From assembly GCA_963772295.1 (NCBI GenBank), contig CAVYWO010000013.1:1-64000 (forward strand): DNA of 64,000 nt, given 5' to 3'. The notes below the pieces were generated by a model that searched no databases, was not told where the DNA came from, and was given only the letters and a program-made list of their open reading frames with translations. How positions within the stretch are numbered: position 1 is the first letter of the stretch; each line of letters opens with the position of its first letter. Position numbers and translations under genes: made by a program. The DNA is from AP-15 sp963772295. GTDB taxonomy: Bacteria > Pseudomonadota > Alphaproteobacteria > ATCC43930 > CGMCC-115725. This document shows positions 21,374-30,731 of the stretch, piece after piece.

Positions 21374-21507
21374 CGCCCGAAGAAATATACGCAGAGTTCG
21401 TAGCGGGCTTTCCGGTCCGTAAATTCTCCGCTGGGCTCCTGGCATCATTCATCGATTTACTCGTGCATCTCCGAGTACCCGGCTCCGGTATGCGAAGCCT
21501 GTCGGAC
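21370..21507 (+). pseudogene. truncated partner gene of the methyltransferase
   Basis: Starts MTPEEIYAEFVAGFPVRKFS, overlapping the methyltransferase stop by ATGA. About 45 codons are consistent with a protein; after RSLSDK it runs into the IS110 fragment. Position suggests a restriction endonuclease or accessory protein; the sequence is too short to tell. Confidence 0.45.
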
Positions 21508-21884
21508 AAGCGCCGGAAGGCGTGGCGATCGGGGCGCAGGCTGTCGGCCTGGACATGGGCGTCCCGGCGATCATCCTTGGCGCCGGCGAGGGTGAAGCGA
21601 TCGCGGAACCGATCAAGCTGCTTGGGATTGATCGCATACACCTGGAAAGCGCGTTCCAGCAGCGTTTCGACGATCGGGCCGTGCGGCACCTCGATCGCCA
21701 CGGCGATCGTCGCCGGCTCGGCTCCGGTGTTCGACAGCAACCAGGCGCAGAGCTCGGCCAACCCGGCGCCGTCATGGGCAAAGGCGCGCTCGCCGACAAT
21801 CTTGCCGCCGGCATCGATCAGGCAGACTTGGTGCGCCTGGCTGGCCCAATCGATGCCGGCGAACCATTCGAATGCTTCCGTCAT
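21508..21884 (-). pseudogene. IS110-family transposase, N-terminal fragment
   Basis: MTEAFEWFAGIDWASQAHQV carries the first Asp of the DEDD RuvC-like domain. AIEVPHGPIVETLLERAFQV and AINPKQLDRFRDRF follow, and LAGAKDDRRDAHV has the late Asp pair. Similarity ends at RHAFRRL (about 21508). The Ser-containing C-terminal half is missing. The 5' leader probably extends to about 22020. Different from the IS110 copy at 47.5 kb. Confidence 0.8.
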
Positions 21885-22244
21885 GACCCCATCCTCCTCT
21901 CGCAGCCGGACCGCCGCGACGACCGTCAGTCCCTGTACTGGCGCTCGAGGCGCAACCTCCCACAGGACTTCCGTCGCGGCCAACCTGCCGGGGTGCGGGT
22001 CCCCACCAGGCGGTCGAGCCACAGGGTGAGATCGGCTACTCCCGGCAAGTCGGCCCGGTCCGACCAGTCTGAGAACAGACCGTGCACGACCGCTTTGAGG
22101 GTACAGGGTGATCCATCAAACGGTTACGCGCTGCCCGAGCCATTGCGCGACAGCGCCACGGATCACGGTCAGGCCGCGCGCAGCATCGCGAGTGGGCGGT
22201 AGACCCAAGCGGCATTGCGCTTGGACGTCACCCGCGCGAGGTGG

Positions 22245-22277
22245 GAGCCGGATGCCCGAATGGGGCACGTCCGGTTC
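22245..22277 (+). ncRNA. group II intron domain V, orphan
   Basis: GAGCCGGATGCCC, a GAAT loop, then GGGGCACGTCCGGTTC. This is the 33-34-nt catalytic hairpin of group II introns: the basal stem GAGCCGG pairs with CCGGTTC and contains the AGC triad. No reverse transcriptase lies upstream, so this is the 3' end of a degraded intron. It differs in sequence from the domain V at 33200-33233, so it belongs to a different intron. Confidence 0.7.
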
Positions 22278-22425
22278 CATTCTCCGGCTTCCAGGCGGTC
22301 AGCATCGCCCCGACGGGTGTCTTCGGCAACGGCAAATCCCGATGTCGTGCGCTCCAAGCTTTCTTGCGCTGCGCGATGCTATCCGACAACCTTGGTCGAA
22401 CCCGTCGCCCTCCAGCGAGCGCGCC

Positions 22426-23070
22426 ATGCCCGATCCAACCCCGACCACCACCGACCTGTTCGAGATCATGCGGACTACCCGGTCGATGCGACGGCTGAAA
22501 CCCGACCCGGTGCCGAATGTGCTGATCCGAAAGATCCTGGAGGCGGGCGTCTGTGCGCCGAGCGGTGGGAACATGCAGCGCTGGCGGTTCCTCGTGATCA
22601 AAGATCCTGCGATCAAGCAGACGGTGGGGGCCCTTTACAAGCGCGCCTTTGACGAACAGATCGGCCAACGGTATCGGGCCGGGGAGCCGGCCCCGGGCAT
22701 GAGCCGGGAGCAATTTCTGCGGCTGCTCGACGCGGCGGAATATCTGGCGGCGCACATCGCCGAGGCCCCGGTGTGGATTGTCCCTTGCTGGGAAGGCGAT
22801 ACCCCGACCCGCACGTCGGGTTCGTCGATCTTTCCGGCGGTGCAGAACATGCTGTTGGCGGCGCGGGCGCTCGGTCTCGGCGCGACATTGACGACGGTGT
22901 ACTTGCACTTCGAGAAAGAGGCGGAGGCGGCTCTGGGCCTGCCGCCGAACGTCCACTCCTACGCGCTGCTGCCGATCGGATACCCAATGGGGAGATTTGG
23001 GTCGGTGCGCCGTGTCCCGCTCGCCGATGTCGTTTACGAGGATCGTTGGGGCCAGCGTTACCGCGATTAA
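22426..23070 (+). CDS. nitroreductase-family FMN oxidoreductase
   Basis: A 214-aa flavoprotein. ATG at 22426 gives the family-like start (DLFEIMRTTRSMRRLKPDPV). FMN-binding residues are in RSMRRLKPDP and CAPSGGNMQRWRF; SIFPAVQNMLLAARALGLGA is the helix that packs on the flavin; GYPMG near the C-terminus is typical. Substrate unknown. It converges on the ligase gene, with stops overlapping by two bases (23067-23070). Confidence 0.88.
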   Translation: MPDPTPTTTDLFEIMRTTRSMRRLKPDPVPNVLIRKILEAGVCAPSGGNMQRWRFLVIKDPAIKQTVGALYKRAFDEQIGQRYRAGEPAPGMSREQFLRLLDAAEYLAAHIAEAPVWIVPCWEGDTPTRTSGSSIFPAVQNMLLAARALGLGATLTTVYLHFEKEAEAALGLPPNVHSYALLPIGYPMGRFGSVRRVPLADVVYEDRWGQRYRD

Positions 23071-24042
23071 GCTTCGCCGAGATGGGGTGGCCTGCGGCGC
23101 ACCGCGGCGGCCAACTTGTCTTCGCGTTCGCCGAGATAGACGACATGCCGCAGCAGACCGTCAGGGGTCCATTCGACATAGCTGACCTCGACGACCATTT
23201 CCGGGCGCACCCAATGGACCCGCGAGAGCACGAGCGGTGAACCGAAACGGGCACCGCGCGGCGGCGGTAGCGCAAGCGGCATCCGGTCAGCCGCCAAGGA
23301 CCGAAGACGCTGCCACAGGCGCTCCAACTCGGCGACCGGCCCCCGTGCCTGCCCGGCCAGCGTAAATGAGCTTTCCGTCCGGTGTGTAGTAGCCCAGGAG
23401 CAGCGACCCGATGCGATGGCGGCTGCCCTCGGGGTCGCTCCATCCGACGACGACAAACTCTTCCCGGTTGAGGCACTTGATCTTGAGCCAGGTGCGCCGG
23501 CCGGGCTCATAGCGGCCATTCGTGCGCTTCGAGACGATGCCCTCCAGACCGTGTTTGCACGCCAGCCGGTGGAACTCCGGACCATGCCCAATCTGGTGAT
23601 CGCTGTATCGCAGCGAGTTGGGCATACCATTCAGCAGCGACGCCAACCGGGTCTTGCGCTCCACCAGCGGCAGAGCCGTCAGATTCTCGCCGTCCAGAAA
23701 CAAGAGGTCGAAGAGGAAGAACACCAGCGATCCCTCGCCGGTATCGGTCGCATTCTGGATGAGGTTGAAGGCCGTCCTGCCATCGGGCAGCACCCCGCAA
23801 AGTTCGCCGTCAAGATAGGCGTTGTGCGCCGGAAGCGCGGCTATAGATTTGGCAATGGCCGGGTATTTCTCGGTCCAGTCGTTGCCGCGGCGGGTCAGGA
23901 TTTGCACTCTCCGGGCGTCGAACCGGGCGTGCATTCGGTATCCATCGAGTTTGATTTCGTGCAGCCAGTCGTGGCCTTCCGGTGCCCTCTCCACGAGCTT
24001 GGAAAGTTGCGGCTTGATCCGTTCTTGCACCTGAACGGACAT
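23067..24042 (-). CDS. ATP-dependent DNA ligase (LigC/LigD ligase-domain type), one frameshift
   Basis: Stand-alone ligase of about 324 aa. HEIKLDGYRMHARF holds the lysine that is adenylated (K-x-D-G). Others are YLDGELCG, LFDLLFLDG, LEGIVSKR and WLKIKC (motifs III-V). Near 23343 one base is gained or lost; the OB-fold continues in another frame with RPEMVVEVSYVEWTPDGLLR. No polymerase or phosphoesterase domain. Family members act in non-homologous end joining; no ku gene is visible here. Confidence 0.85.
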
Positions 24043-24085
24043 CTACGTCCTCGCACCTGCCGCTCGCGCAGTCGCCGATAGAGGC

Positions 24086-24859
24086 TTATTCATGAATTGC
24101 CTGCCGGAGCGCTTGCAACCCGTCGGTGAGCGCGGCGGGGCCCGGCTGCAGGATCAGCGGCGACTTGATCTCGCGGAGAGCACCATTCACTACTGCCGGA
24201 ACCTGCGCGAAACCTGGCCGGGCGGCGATCTTCTGCGGTCGGAATTTCTTGCCGCACCACGAGCCGATGATGACCTCGGGCGCACGTGCGATCACCTCGG
24301 CGGTGACGAGCCGCTCCTTCGCGGACTTGCCGGCCGCGCGATCGGCAAAGATATCGTCGCCGCCCGCCGCTTCGATCAGCTCCGAGATCCAGGCGATACC
24401 CGAGATCATCGGATCGTCCCATTCCTCGAAATACACTCTGGGCCGGCGCGACGAACGCGCGGTGCCTCGACGTACCGCGTCGAGACCGGCGGCGAGTTCG
24501 CTGGCCAGACGCTCGGCCGCGGCCGACGCGCCGACCATCGCCCCCAGCATCCGGATCATCGCGAGAATCTCGGCGACGCTGCGCTGGTTAAAGGCGTGGA
24601 CCTCGACGCCCTCGCGGATCAGCGTCGCGGCGATGTCGGCCTGCAGGTCGGAGAAGAGGAGGACCAGGTCGGGTTTCAGCCGCAGGATCTTCGGGATATC
24701 CGCCGAGGTGAAGGCCGAAACGCGCGACTTTTCGCGCCGCGCCTCGGGCGGGCGCACGCAATAGCCGGAAATGCCGACGATCCGGTGCTGCTCGCCGAGG
24801 AGATAGAGCGTCTCGACGGTCTCCTCCGTCAGACAGACGATCCGCTCGGGCGGAAACAC
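24086..24859 (-). CDS. BtuF-like cobalamin-type binding protein, no signal peptide
   Basis: About 257 aa from GTG. Class III periplasmic-binding-protein fold: RIVCLTEETVETLYLLGEQH at the start, KPDLVLLFSDLQADIAATLI, the linking helix, then SWCGKKFRPQKIAARPGFAQ and LILQPGPAALTDGL. There is no signal sequence or lipobox, so it probably stays in the cytoplasm. It lies 63 bp after the GST gene on the same strand. A broken paralogue is at 29627-30210. Confidence 0.8.
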   Translation of the reverse strand: MFPPERIVCLTEETVETLYLLGEQHRIVGISGYCVRPPEARREKSRVSAFTSADIPKILRLKPDLVLLFSDLQADIAATLIREGVEVHAFNQRSVAEILAMIRMLGAMVGASAAAERLASELAAGLDAVRRGTARSSRRPRVYFEEWDDPMISGIAWISELIEAAGGDDIFADRAAGKSAKERLVTAEVIARAPEVIIGSWCGKKFRPQKIAARPGFAQVPAVVNGALREIKSPLILQPGPAALTDGLQALRQAIHE

Positions 24860-24922
24860 GCTCGTCAGCCCCGATCGGTTTCGGACGGCCGCGCCACGTG
24901 CCGAGAACTCATGCGGACCGGC

Positions 24923-25535
24923 TCACGCACCGCGTGGCACGGCCCAGGCGGCGGGGCAGGTCGCCGCGAACTCCGGCCGCGCCTCGCAGCGCGCCGACAG
25001 CGCGTCGAGCGCCGGATACCGATCGGGCGGCATCAGGTCGGGGTCGGCCAGCTGCACGTAGCGGATCATGCAGGCGGTGGTGATCTGCGCCTGGTCGAGC
25101 CGATCGGCCGGCGGCCAGGGCTCGGCGGCGAGCGCCTCGATTGCGCCCGCCGCCTGGAGGCGGCAGCGCCCGATCCATTCCGGCCAGCGATAGGCCGAAG
25201 GCCGAATAAGCCGCTCGGCGGCGGCCGCGCCCGCCTTGTCGATGGCTCCCGTGGCCAGCGCGACGCGGCGCAGAACCCTCCGACGCTCGGTCCCCGCGGG
25301 CCCGCTCGGGCCCGACGAACTGATCGAGCCAGTCTAGAATTGCCGCGGAATCGAGCAGGATCTCGCCGTCGTCGAGGATCAGCGACGGGATGCGGCCGAG
25401 CGGGTTGATCCGGCGCATCGCGTCGAAGTCCGCAAAAACCGAGCGCGTGTCGTGCTCATAAGCGAACCCGAGGACGCGCAACGACACGCCCACGCGGCGG
25501 ACGAACGGCGAGTTGTATTGGCCGACCAGCATCAT
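24923..25535 (-). CDS. glutathione S-transferase, one frameshift
   Basis: Thioredoxin-like N-terminal domain: MMLVGQYNSPFVRRVGVSLR, NPLGRIPSLILDDGEILLDS with the cis-Pro and the GSH-binding Asp-Ser. Near 25295 the frame changes; the helical C-terminal domain (RRVLRRVALATGAIDKAGAA, PEWIGRC, LDALSARCEARPEFAATCP) is in the second frame. Length about 204 aa, normal for a GST. Substrate unknown. Confidence 0.82.
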
Positions 25536-25743
25536 GCCGAGGCTCCATTGACGCGGTCGTTGCCGGGATACCACCGGTCTTGCGCGCGCGCTCGAGACCC
25601 GCAGCGACAACCAAGGACCGCAAAATCTAGCCGCCGGGCCACTTCGCCTCAAGCGGCCAGCCCGCCCTCGGGGGCTTGCCTGATGACGAGCGCCGGTCGG
25701 CGGCGGCTCTGATATCGTGCCTTTACAACACGGGGGCTCGCCC

Positions 25744-26887
25744 ATGGAACTCCGCCGCTTCGGCAAAACGGATCTTATCGTGTCGGTCATTGGTCTGGGC
25801 TGTTACGGCATGTCGGGCGCCTATGGGCCGGCCGACGATGCCGAGTCGGTCGCCACGATTCGCCGCGCGCTCGATCTCGGCGTCAATCTGCTCGACACGT
25901 CGGCGAGCTACGGCCACGGCCACAATCATCGCCTGATCGGGCAGGCGATCCGCGGCCGCCGGCATGAGGTCGTCGTTCACTCGAAGAGCGGCAGCCCGCG
26001 CGACGGCAGCGGCGACGGCGGGCGCGGCGGCGGCGATCCGCGCTATCTCCGTCAAACCTGCGAGGCGAGCCTGAAAGCTCTATGCATCGAAACGCTCGAC
26101 GTCTTTTGCCTGTCGCGCGTCGATCCGCAGGTGCCGGTCGAGGACAGCGTCGGCGGCATGGCCGAACTCGTCAGGGAGGGTAAGACCCGCTTCATCGCGC
26201 TCTCCGAATGCTCGGCCAAATCGCTGCGGCGCGGCAGCGTCGTGCACCCGCTCGCTTCTCTGCAGATGGAGTATTCGCTGTTCTCGCGCGATGCGGAGCA
26301 ACAGGGCCAGATCGAGGCTTGCAGGGAGCTGGGCATGGCGATGATGGCCTATGCCGTGCTCGGCCGCGGGATGCTGAGCGCCGAGCCGCCCAACCCTAGC
26401 AGCCTGTCGGACTTAGCCAAAAATCCGCCAATTTTGGGATTTTATGTCTCGTGACGGCTGTAACAAGCAATAAACCATGTGAGTTGTCGGCATGATGTTA
26501 CCGATAATTGCGCGAAATGGTTAAGTCCGACAGGCTGCTAGGGAATTCGGAGCCGACGACGTTCGCGCGCGGCTGCCCCGCTTCGAGAGCGCCAATCTCG
26601 AGACAAATCTCCGGCTCCGCTCGACGCTCGAGGCCGTCGCGAGCCGCAAGAACGCCACGCTCGCCCAGCTCGCCATCGCCTGGCCGATGGCCCGGGGCGC
26701 GCCGGGAGGAACCTTCATCGTGCCGATACCGGGCGCCAAATCGCGCAAGCACATCGAGGAGAACGTGCGCGCCGCGGACATTGTGCTCGCGGCGGACGAT
26801 TTCGCGGAAATCGATCGTGTCGCGCCGCCGGGTGCCGCGTCCGGCACACGCTACCAGACAGGGCAAATGGACCGGCTCAATCGGTGA
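25744..26887 (+). pseudogene. aldo/keto reductase split by a MITE
   Basis: Starts MELRRFGKTDLIVSVIGLGC. Catalytic Tyr is in SASYGHGHNH and Lys in VVHSKSG. Where the family has His in LHRVDP this protein has LSRVDP, so the fourth tetrad residue is replaced by Ser. At 26400 a 138-bp element interrupts the gene. Removing it with one 4-bp duplication joins PPNP to REFGADDVRARLPRFE and gives a normal end (MDRLNR, TGA at 26887). A 5'-truncated paralogue is at 38551-38941. Confidence 0.88.
26396..26541. mobile_element. 138-bp MITE with 4-bp target duplication
   Basis: The element is 26400-26537. Ends are CAGCCTGTCGGACTTA and TAAGTCCGACAGGCTG, 16-bp perfect terminal inverted repeats (19 of 20 with one mismatch). 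It is flanked by CTAG at 26396-26399 and 26538-26541. The inside is A/T-richer than the surroundings and has no gene. Precise removal restores the aldo/keto reductase frame. Moved in trans by an unidentified transposase. Confidence 0.85.
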
Positions 26888-27124
26888 GGCGGCGCCTGCT
26901 GTGCTGCGAATGAGGCGTGGTCGCCGGGCCGGTGTGACATCTATGCGCTTCCCTTTTTCGCGGGAGTCACGGCGGGGCTCGCTGCCTTTCATGGCGGTAT
27001 CGGCGCGCTCGGCGCTCTCGCGGTCGGGCCCGTTTTCGGAAGGCCATCCGGTCTATCGGGTTCGGCCGTTTGCTGGGGAATGGGAGGTGCGTGAACCCGA
27101 GCCGATCAGACCTCCGAGGTCGCG

Positions 27125-27541
27125 TTACGCCCCCTCGCGGGCGTATCCGGTGCTGTGTTGGAAGACGTTTGGCTTGCGGTAGATCGCGAGGATGATCGCT
27201 CCCTCGTCGGAATGTGTTTCGTGGAACGATCCGACCCGTCGCCAGACGAATTCGCCGGCGCGGCAGATCCCGTCGTGGTCATAGAACGAACCCTCGACGA
27301 CGTAGGTCTGCTCGATCTCGGGGTGCTGGTGCATGGGCAGGGTTGCCCCCGGTTCCCACTTCAGAAGACAGGTCATCTCGCTCTTCGCCTTGTCTTCGTA
27401 GAGCACCTTGATCGAGATGCCTGCGAATTGCGTTGGCTCCCAAGCGATTTCCTGCGGCTTAACGTAGACCGAGCCGCCGATCGTGGGCTGCGCCGCTCGC
27501 TGCCGGGCTGGTGCCGTCGCTTCCTTGATCGTGCGGTCCAT
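27125..27541 (-). CDS. single-domain cupin protein
   Basis: A 138-aa beta-barrel protein. Motif 1 is GATLPMHQHPEIEQTYVVEG (two His, a Glu and the closing Gly); motif 2 is around FHETHSDEGAIIL. This resembles ChrR-type cupins that bind a metal. Role unknown; no sigma factor or other partner is adjacent. Confidence 0.82.
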   Translation of the reverse strand: MDRTIKEATAPARQRAAQPTIGGSVYVKPQEIAWEPTQFAGISIKVLYEDKAKSEMTCLLKWEPGATLPMHQHPEIEQTYVVEGSFYDHDGICRAGEFVWRRVGSFHETHSDEGAIILAIYRKPNVFQHSTGYAREGA

Positions 27542-27570
27542 GCGGGTTTGCTTTCGGTTGCGGCGGCCGT

Positions 27571-27735
27571 TCAGTCGTCCGATTTTGGCTTTGGAGGATC
27601 GCGACGGGGAATTCTGCGGATCGGAGCCGACATCTTTCCACGGATGTCATAACCGCGCCGCTCAAGCACCCCGAGAGCCTTCGATGCGGCCTTCCCGGCC
27701 AGGCGCGCGAGCTTTTCAATCCTGGTCTCGTCCAT
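27571..27735 (-). CDS. small basic hypothetical protein
   Basis: 54 codons (MDETRIEKLARLAGKAASKA, then VLERRGYDIRGKM and a Pro/Arg/Lys-rich tail). The sequence has protein-like composition but no recognised family. It follows the cupin's direction from 90 bp upstream of it. Confidence 0.4.
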   Translation of the reverse strand: MDETRIEKLARLAGKAASKALGVLERRGYDIRGKMSAPIRRIPRRDPPKPKSDD

Positions 27736-27822
27736 GTCTGGAATATGGCCTGGCCAACGCCGATCTGAAACCATCGACCGTTTGGGCGAAGAGCCGCTTC
27801 ACCGCGAGCGTATGAGATTGAG

Positions 27823-28227
27823 ATGGACAGGTCCAAGAACACCGGTTTTGCCGACCGCCTGAGCGCAGCCGCAGAGGCGAAGAAGGCCCAACTGGAGCGC
27901 GCAGTCCGAGCGAAGTCTGCGGCCGAGAGTCCCGCTGCCGTCGAGCGGCGGACGGCACGAGAGGCAGTCAGGGTGGCTCGCGATGCCCGTACCGCTGAAC
28001 GAAAAGCCGCGAAATTGGCCGATGAAGCTCGTCAGGCTGCTGCCCTAGCCGCTGCTCAAGCCGCCGACAACGCCGCTCATGAAGCCGCCCTGAAAGCGGA
28101 GCAAGAGACCCGCGATGCGGAATTCGCTGAGCAAACCGCACGGGAAGCCGCCGTGGAAGCCGAGCGGCAGGCCGCTCGCGACGCCCGCTATGCCGCCCGC
28201 AAAGCTCGGAAGCGAAAAGGCAGATAG
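27823..28227 (+). CDS. DUF6481-like coiled-coil protein
   Basis: 134 aa, almost wholly Ala/Glu/Arg/Lys-rich helix, beginning MDRSKNTGFADRLSAAAEAK. The start (F-x-DRL-x-AAEAKKA) and the AREA/ERKAAK repeats match DUF6481 proteins of alphaproteobacteria. Probably one long coiled coil. Function unknown. Confidence 0.7.
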   Translation: MDRSKNTGFADRLSAAAEAKKAQLERAVRAKSAAESPAAVERRTAREAVRVARDARTAERKAAKLADEARQAAALAAAQAADNAAHEAALKAEQETRDAEFAEQTAREAAVEAERQAARDARYAARKARKRKGR

Positions 28228-28353
28228 GGTCATCGGTCGACAGCGGGCAGAGGATAGCCCACCTGACCTACCGTGCCGAAACAACGCGTGACGAGTTGGT
28301 CCCATCCGCGACAGTATCGCTGCGGGGAAGTCCGCTGAGCAAGGAGGGAGACA

Positions 28354-29088
28354 ATGGCCGTTCAGGCTCACGAAGGGACCCGTGTGGACGAGATCTCAGA
28401 TGGCATTTTCCGCATCAGCACACCGGTGGCGAGCATCGTCGCCGGCGGCGGAATCACCTACAACCAGTACCTGCTCGTCGATGACGAACCGTTGCTCTTT
28501 CACACAGGAAAACGCCGGATGTTTCCGCAGGTGCAGGAGGCCGTGGCCCGCATCCTGCCGCTGGAACGCCTGCGCTGGATCTCTTTCTCGCATTTTGAGG
28601 CCGACGAGTGTGGGGCCTTGAATGAGTTCCTCGCCGCCGCTCCGCACGCACTCCCGTTATGCGGTCGCCTTCTGGCGATGCTGTCAGTGAACGACATCGC
28701 TGATCGTGAGGCCCGCATCCTGGGTGACGGCGAGATTCTGCAAACCGGCAGATTTCGAATAGAGTGGCTCGACACGCCGAATTTGCCGCATGGCTGGGAA
28801 GCGGGCCTGATCATGGAGCAGGCGACCAGGACCTTGCTGTGCAGCGATCTTTTTGCCGATGGCGGCACCGACCACCCCCCGCTTTTCGAGGGCGACATTT
28901 TCGGGCCGAGTGAGGCTTTTCGCCGGAAGTTGGATTTCTACACCCATACCAAGGAGACGCGAGAGGCGCTGGGGCGGCTCGCGAGTCTGAAACCAACCAC
29001 GCTCGCTCGAATGCACGGCAGCGCCTGGCATGGCGATGGCGCGAGATTGCTGCTGGCGCTCGCGGACTCCCTTGAGACCAACGACTAA
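28354..29088 (+). CDS. MBL-fold metalloprotein, flavodiiron-like
   Basis: A 244-aa protein. The metal site FSHFEADECGAL gives H-x-E-x-D-E, the diiron form found in FprA/ODP-type proteins rather than the H-x-H-x-D-H of hydrolases. CSDLFADGG supplies the bridging Asp and RMHGSAW a further His. No flavodoxin domain is attached. Suggests O2 or NO sensing or reduction rather than hydrolysis. Confidence 0.82.
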   Translation: MAVQAHEGTRVDEISDGIFRISTPVASIVAGGGITYNQYLLVDDEPLLFHTGKRRMFPQVQEAVARILPLERLRWISFSHFEADECGALNEFLAAAPHALPLCGRLLAMLSVNDIADREARILGDGEILQTGRFRIEWLDTPNLPHGWEAGLIMEQATRTLLCSDLFADGGTDHPPLFEGDIFGPSEAFRRKLDFYTHTKETREALGRLASLKPTTLARMHGSAWHGDGARLLLALADSLETND

Positions 29089-29360
29089 CGCGCCCGCCCG
29101 GCACTACCGTTTCGCCCATGAGCCGGTGCAGCGGTCACTCCGCCACCCCGGCCGACATCACGATTACCAATTTCCGAACGAAATGGCACCCCTGCGGCGC
29201 TCGGGGAATAGATGGTCGCCGGGTGAAGCTCTTCCCCTGGCAGCCCTCCGCGACAAATCGCGTGGCAAGTCGGCTGAGTTGGTTCGAGGAGAAACCCGGC
29301 GTGCGATCGCTTCTCGCCGGTCGGCAACGCCGGAGGAAGACAACAAGGCATCGAACAGCT

Positions 29361-29549
29361 TTGGACCGAAAAACCTATGCAACCACCACCGCGACGCTGT
29401 TTCTCGTCGTGGCGATAATGCATCTGCTGCGGATCATCTTTGGATGGCAGGTGGAGATCGGCGGCCTGAGCATTCCGTTCTGGGTGAGTTGGCTGGGCGT
29501 TCTCGTGGCCGGTACCCTCGCATACTTCGGCTTTGCCCAGAGGCGGTAG
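29361..29549 (+). CDS. small two-helix membrane protein
   Basis: 62 codons from TTG (LDRKTYATTTATLFLVVAIM). Two hydrophobic segments separated by the polar turn FGWQVEIGGLSIP, ending YFGFAQRR. A longer frame from 29118 adds a low-quality N-terminus, so TTG at 29361 is preferred. Hydrophobicity and length match small uncharacterised membrane proteins of soil proteobacteria. Confidence 0.5.
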   Translation: MDRKTYATTTATLFLVVAIMHLLRIIFGWQVEIGGLSIPFWVSWLGVLVAGTLAYFGFAQRR

Positions 29550-29626
29550 TTCCATGCGAGTTAGGTCTCGATCGCCTCTCGCGGCAAACCGATCGTTACA
29601 GAGATTGAGCTAGATCACGCCGCCAA

Positions 29627-30210
29627 TCACTCGCGGGCAGCCATCTCCATGATTCGTTGAAGCTCGCCCAACCCTGCGGTCAACGCTGCCGGACCCGGTT
29701 GCAGGATCAACGGCGATTTGATCTCGTGGACTGCGCCGTTCCGCACGGCGGGCATCCGATTGAAACCGGGCCGTACGGCAACTTTCTCGGGCCGGAATTT
29801 CTTGCCGCACCAGGAGCCGATGATGATGTCGGGCATGCGCTCGACGACCTCTGATGCGGTCACGACCCGCTCTTGCGCGGATTTGCCGACGGCCCGATCG
29901 GCGAAAACGTCGGTGCCTCCGGCGGCTTCGATCAACTCGGACACCCACGCGATGCCGGAGATCATCGCGTCATCTCATTCCTCGAAATGCACTCGGGGCC
30001 GTCGCCGCAACCGTGTAGCATAATCGCTTGCTTCGGCAACTCCGGCGGCAAGCTCATTGGCAAGCCTGTCGGCGCGATCAGGCGCGCCGACCATCGCTCC
30101 AAGCCGGCGGATCATGTCGAAGATCTCGGCGATACTCCGCTGGTTGAAGGCATGAACGGCAACACCCCGCCTGATCAACGCCGCGACGATCTCGGCCTGG
30201 AGGTCGATCG
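29627..30210 (-). pseudogene. BtuF-like binding protein, broken paralogue
   Basis: Closely similar to the protein at 24086-24859: EIVAALIRRGVAVHAFNQRS, SWCGKKFRPEKVAVRPGFN, LILQPGPAALTAGL. The N-terminal lobe is missing beyond about 30210. A TGA lies at about 29976 where the paralogue has Trp (EEWDD). Clearly inactive. Confidence 0.82.
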
Positions 30211-30731
30211 AGAAGCGATGCTGCTTATAAAGGCCAATATTGCAACGGAGGCACCGGAATTGATAAGTAATGTTATCTTAATTGCCCTGTGCGTCCTTGG
30301 TTGACGCCTCCATTAAGCTCTTTCCGAGATCATTATTCAGATCGCGCTGTCTCTCGGCTGCACGCTGATTCTGATTATGTGTATTTTGATCTGACATTCC
30401 TGTCTATTCCCACATGGAATTGATCGGGGCTTCAAGTGAATTCGTAATGGCAAAATCTCAGCACAATGTCGGTTTGGCCCAGCGTAAAGCTCCCGCTTAC
30501 ACTGGTTTTGAGTTGCGCCACCCACGCAGATGCCGACCCTCAAAGGTGCCCCTCGAACACATCCCGTCCATAGTTCCAACGCCCGCGTGATCGACCAGTC
30601 TAGTCTGCGCCCGTCCGGGAACCCAATCAAAATAGAGGGACATGGCCAGCCCCTAGCGTCGGCACACCTTACCCGAACGGCTTGAGAACATTAACGGAAC
30701 ATGATACCTTCGCCCCACGAAGGAGGTCGTC
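30211..30731. other. 520 bp without a supported gene
   Basis: Lower GC than its surroundings, with short frames only. It begins where the BtuF-like relic loses similarity. No repeats or hairpins stood out. Confidence 0.45.

Noticed and set aside
30337..30630. 97-codon minus-strand frame
   Set aside because: No motif or start signal, in an A/T-richer gap; not supported as a gene.
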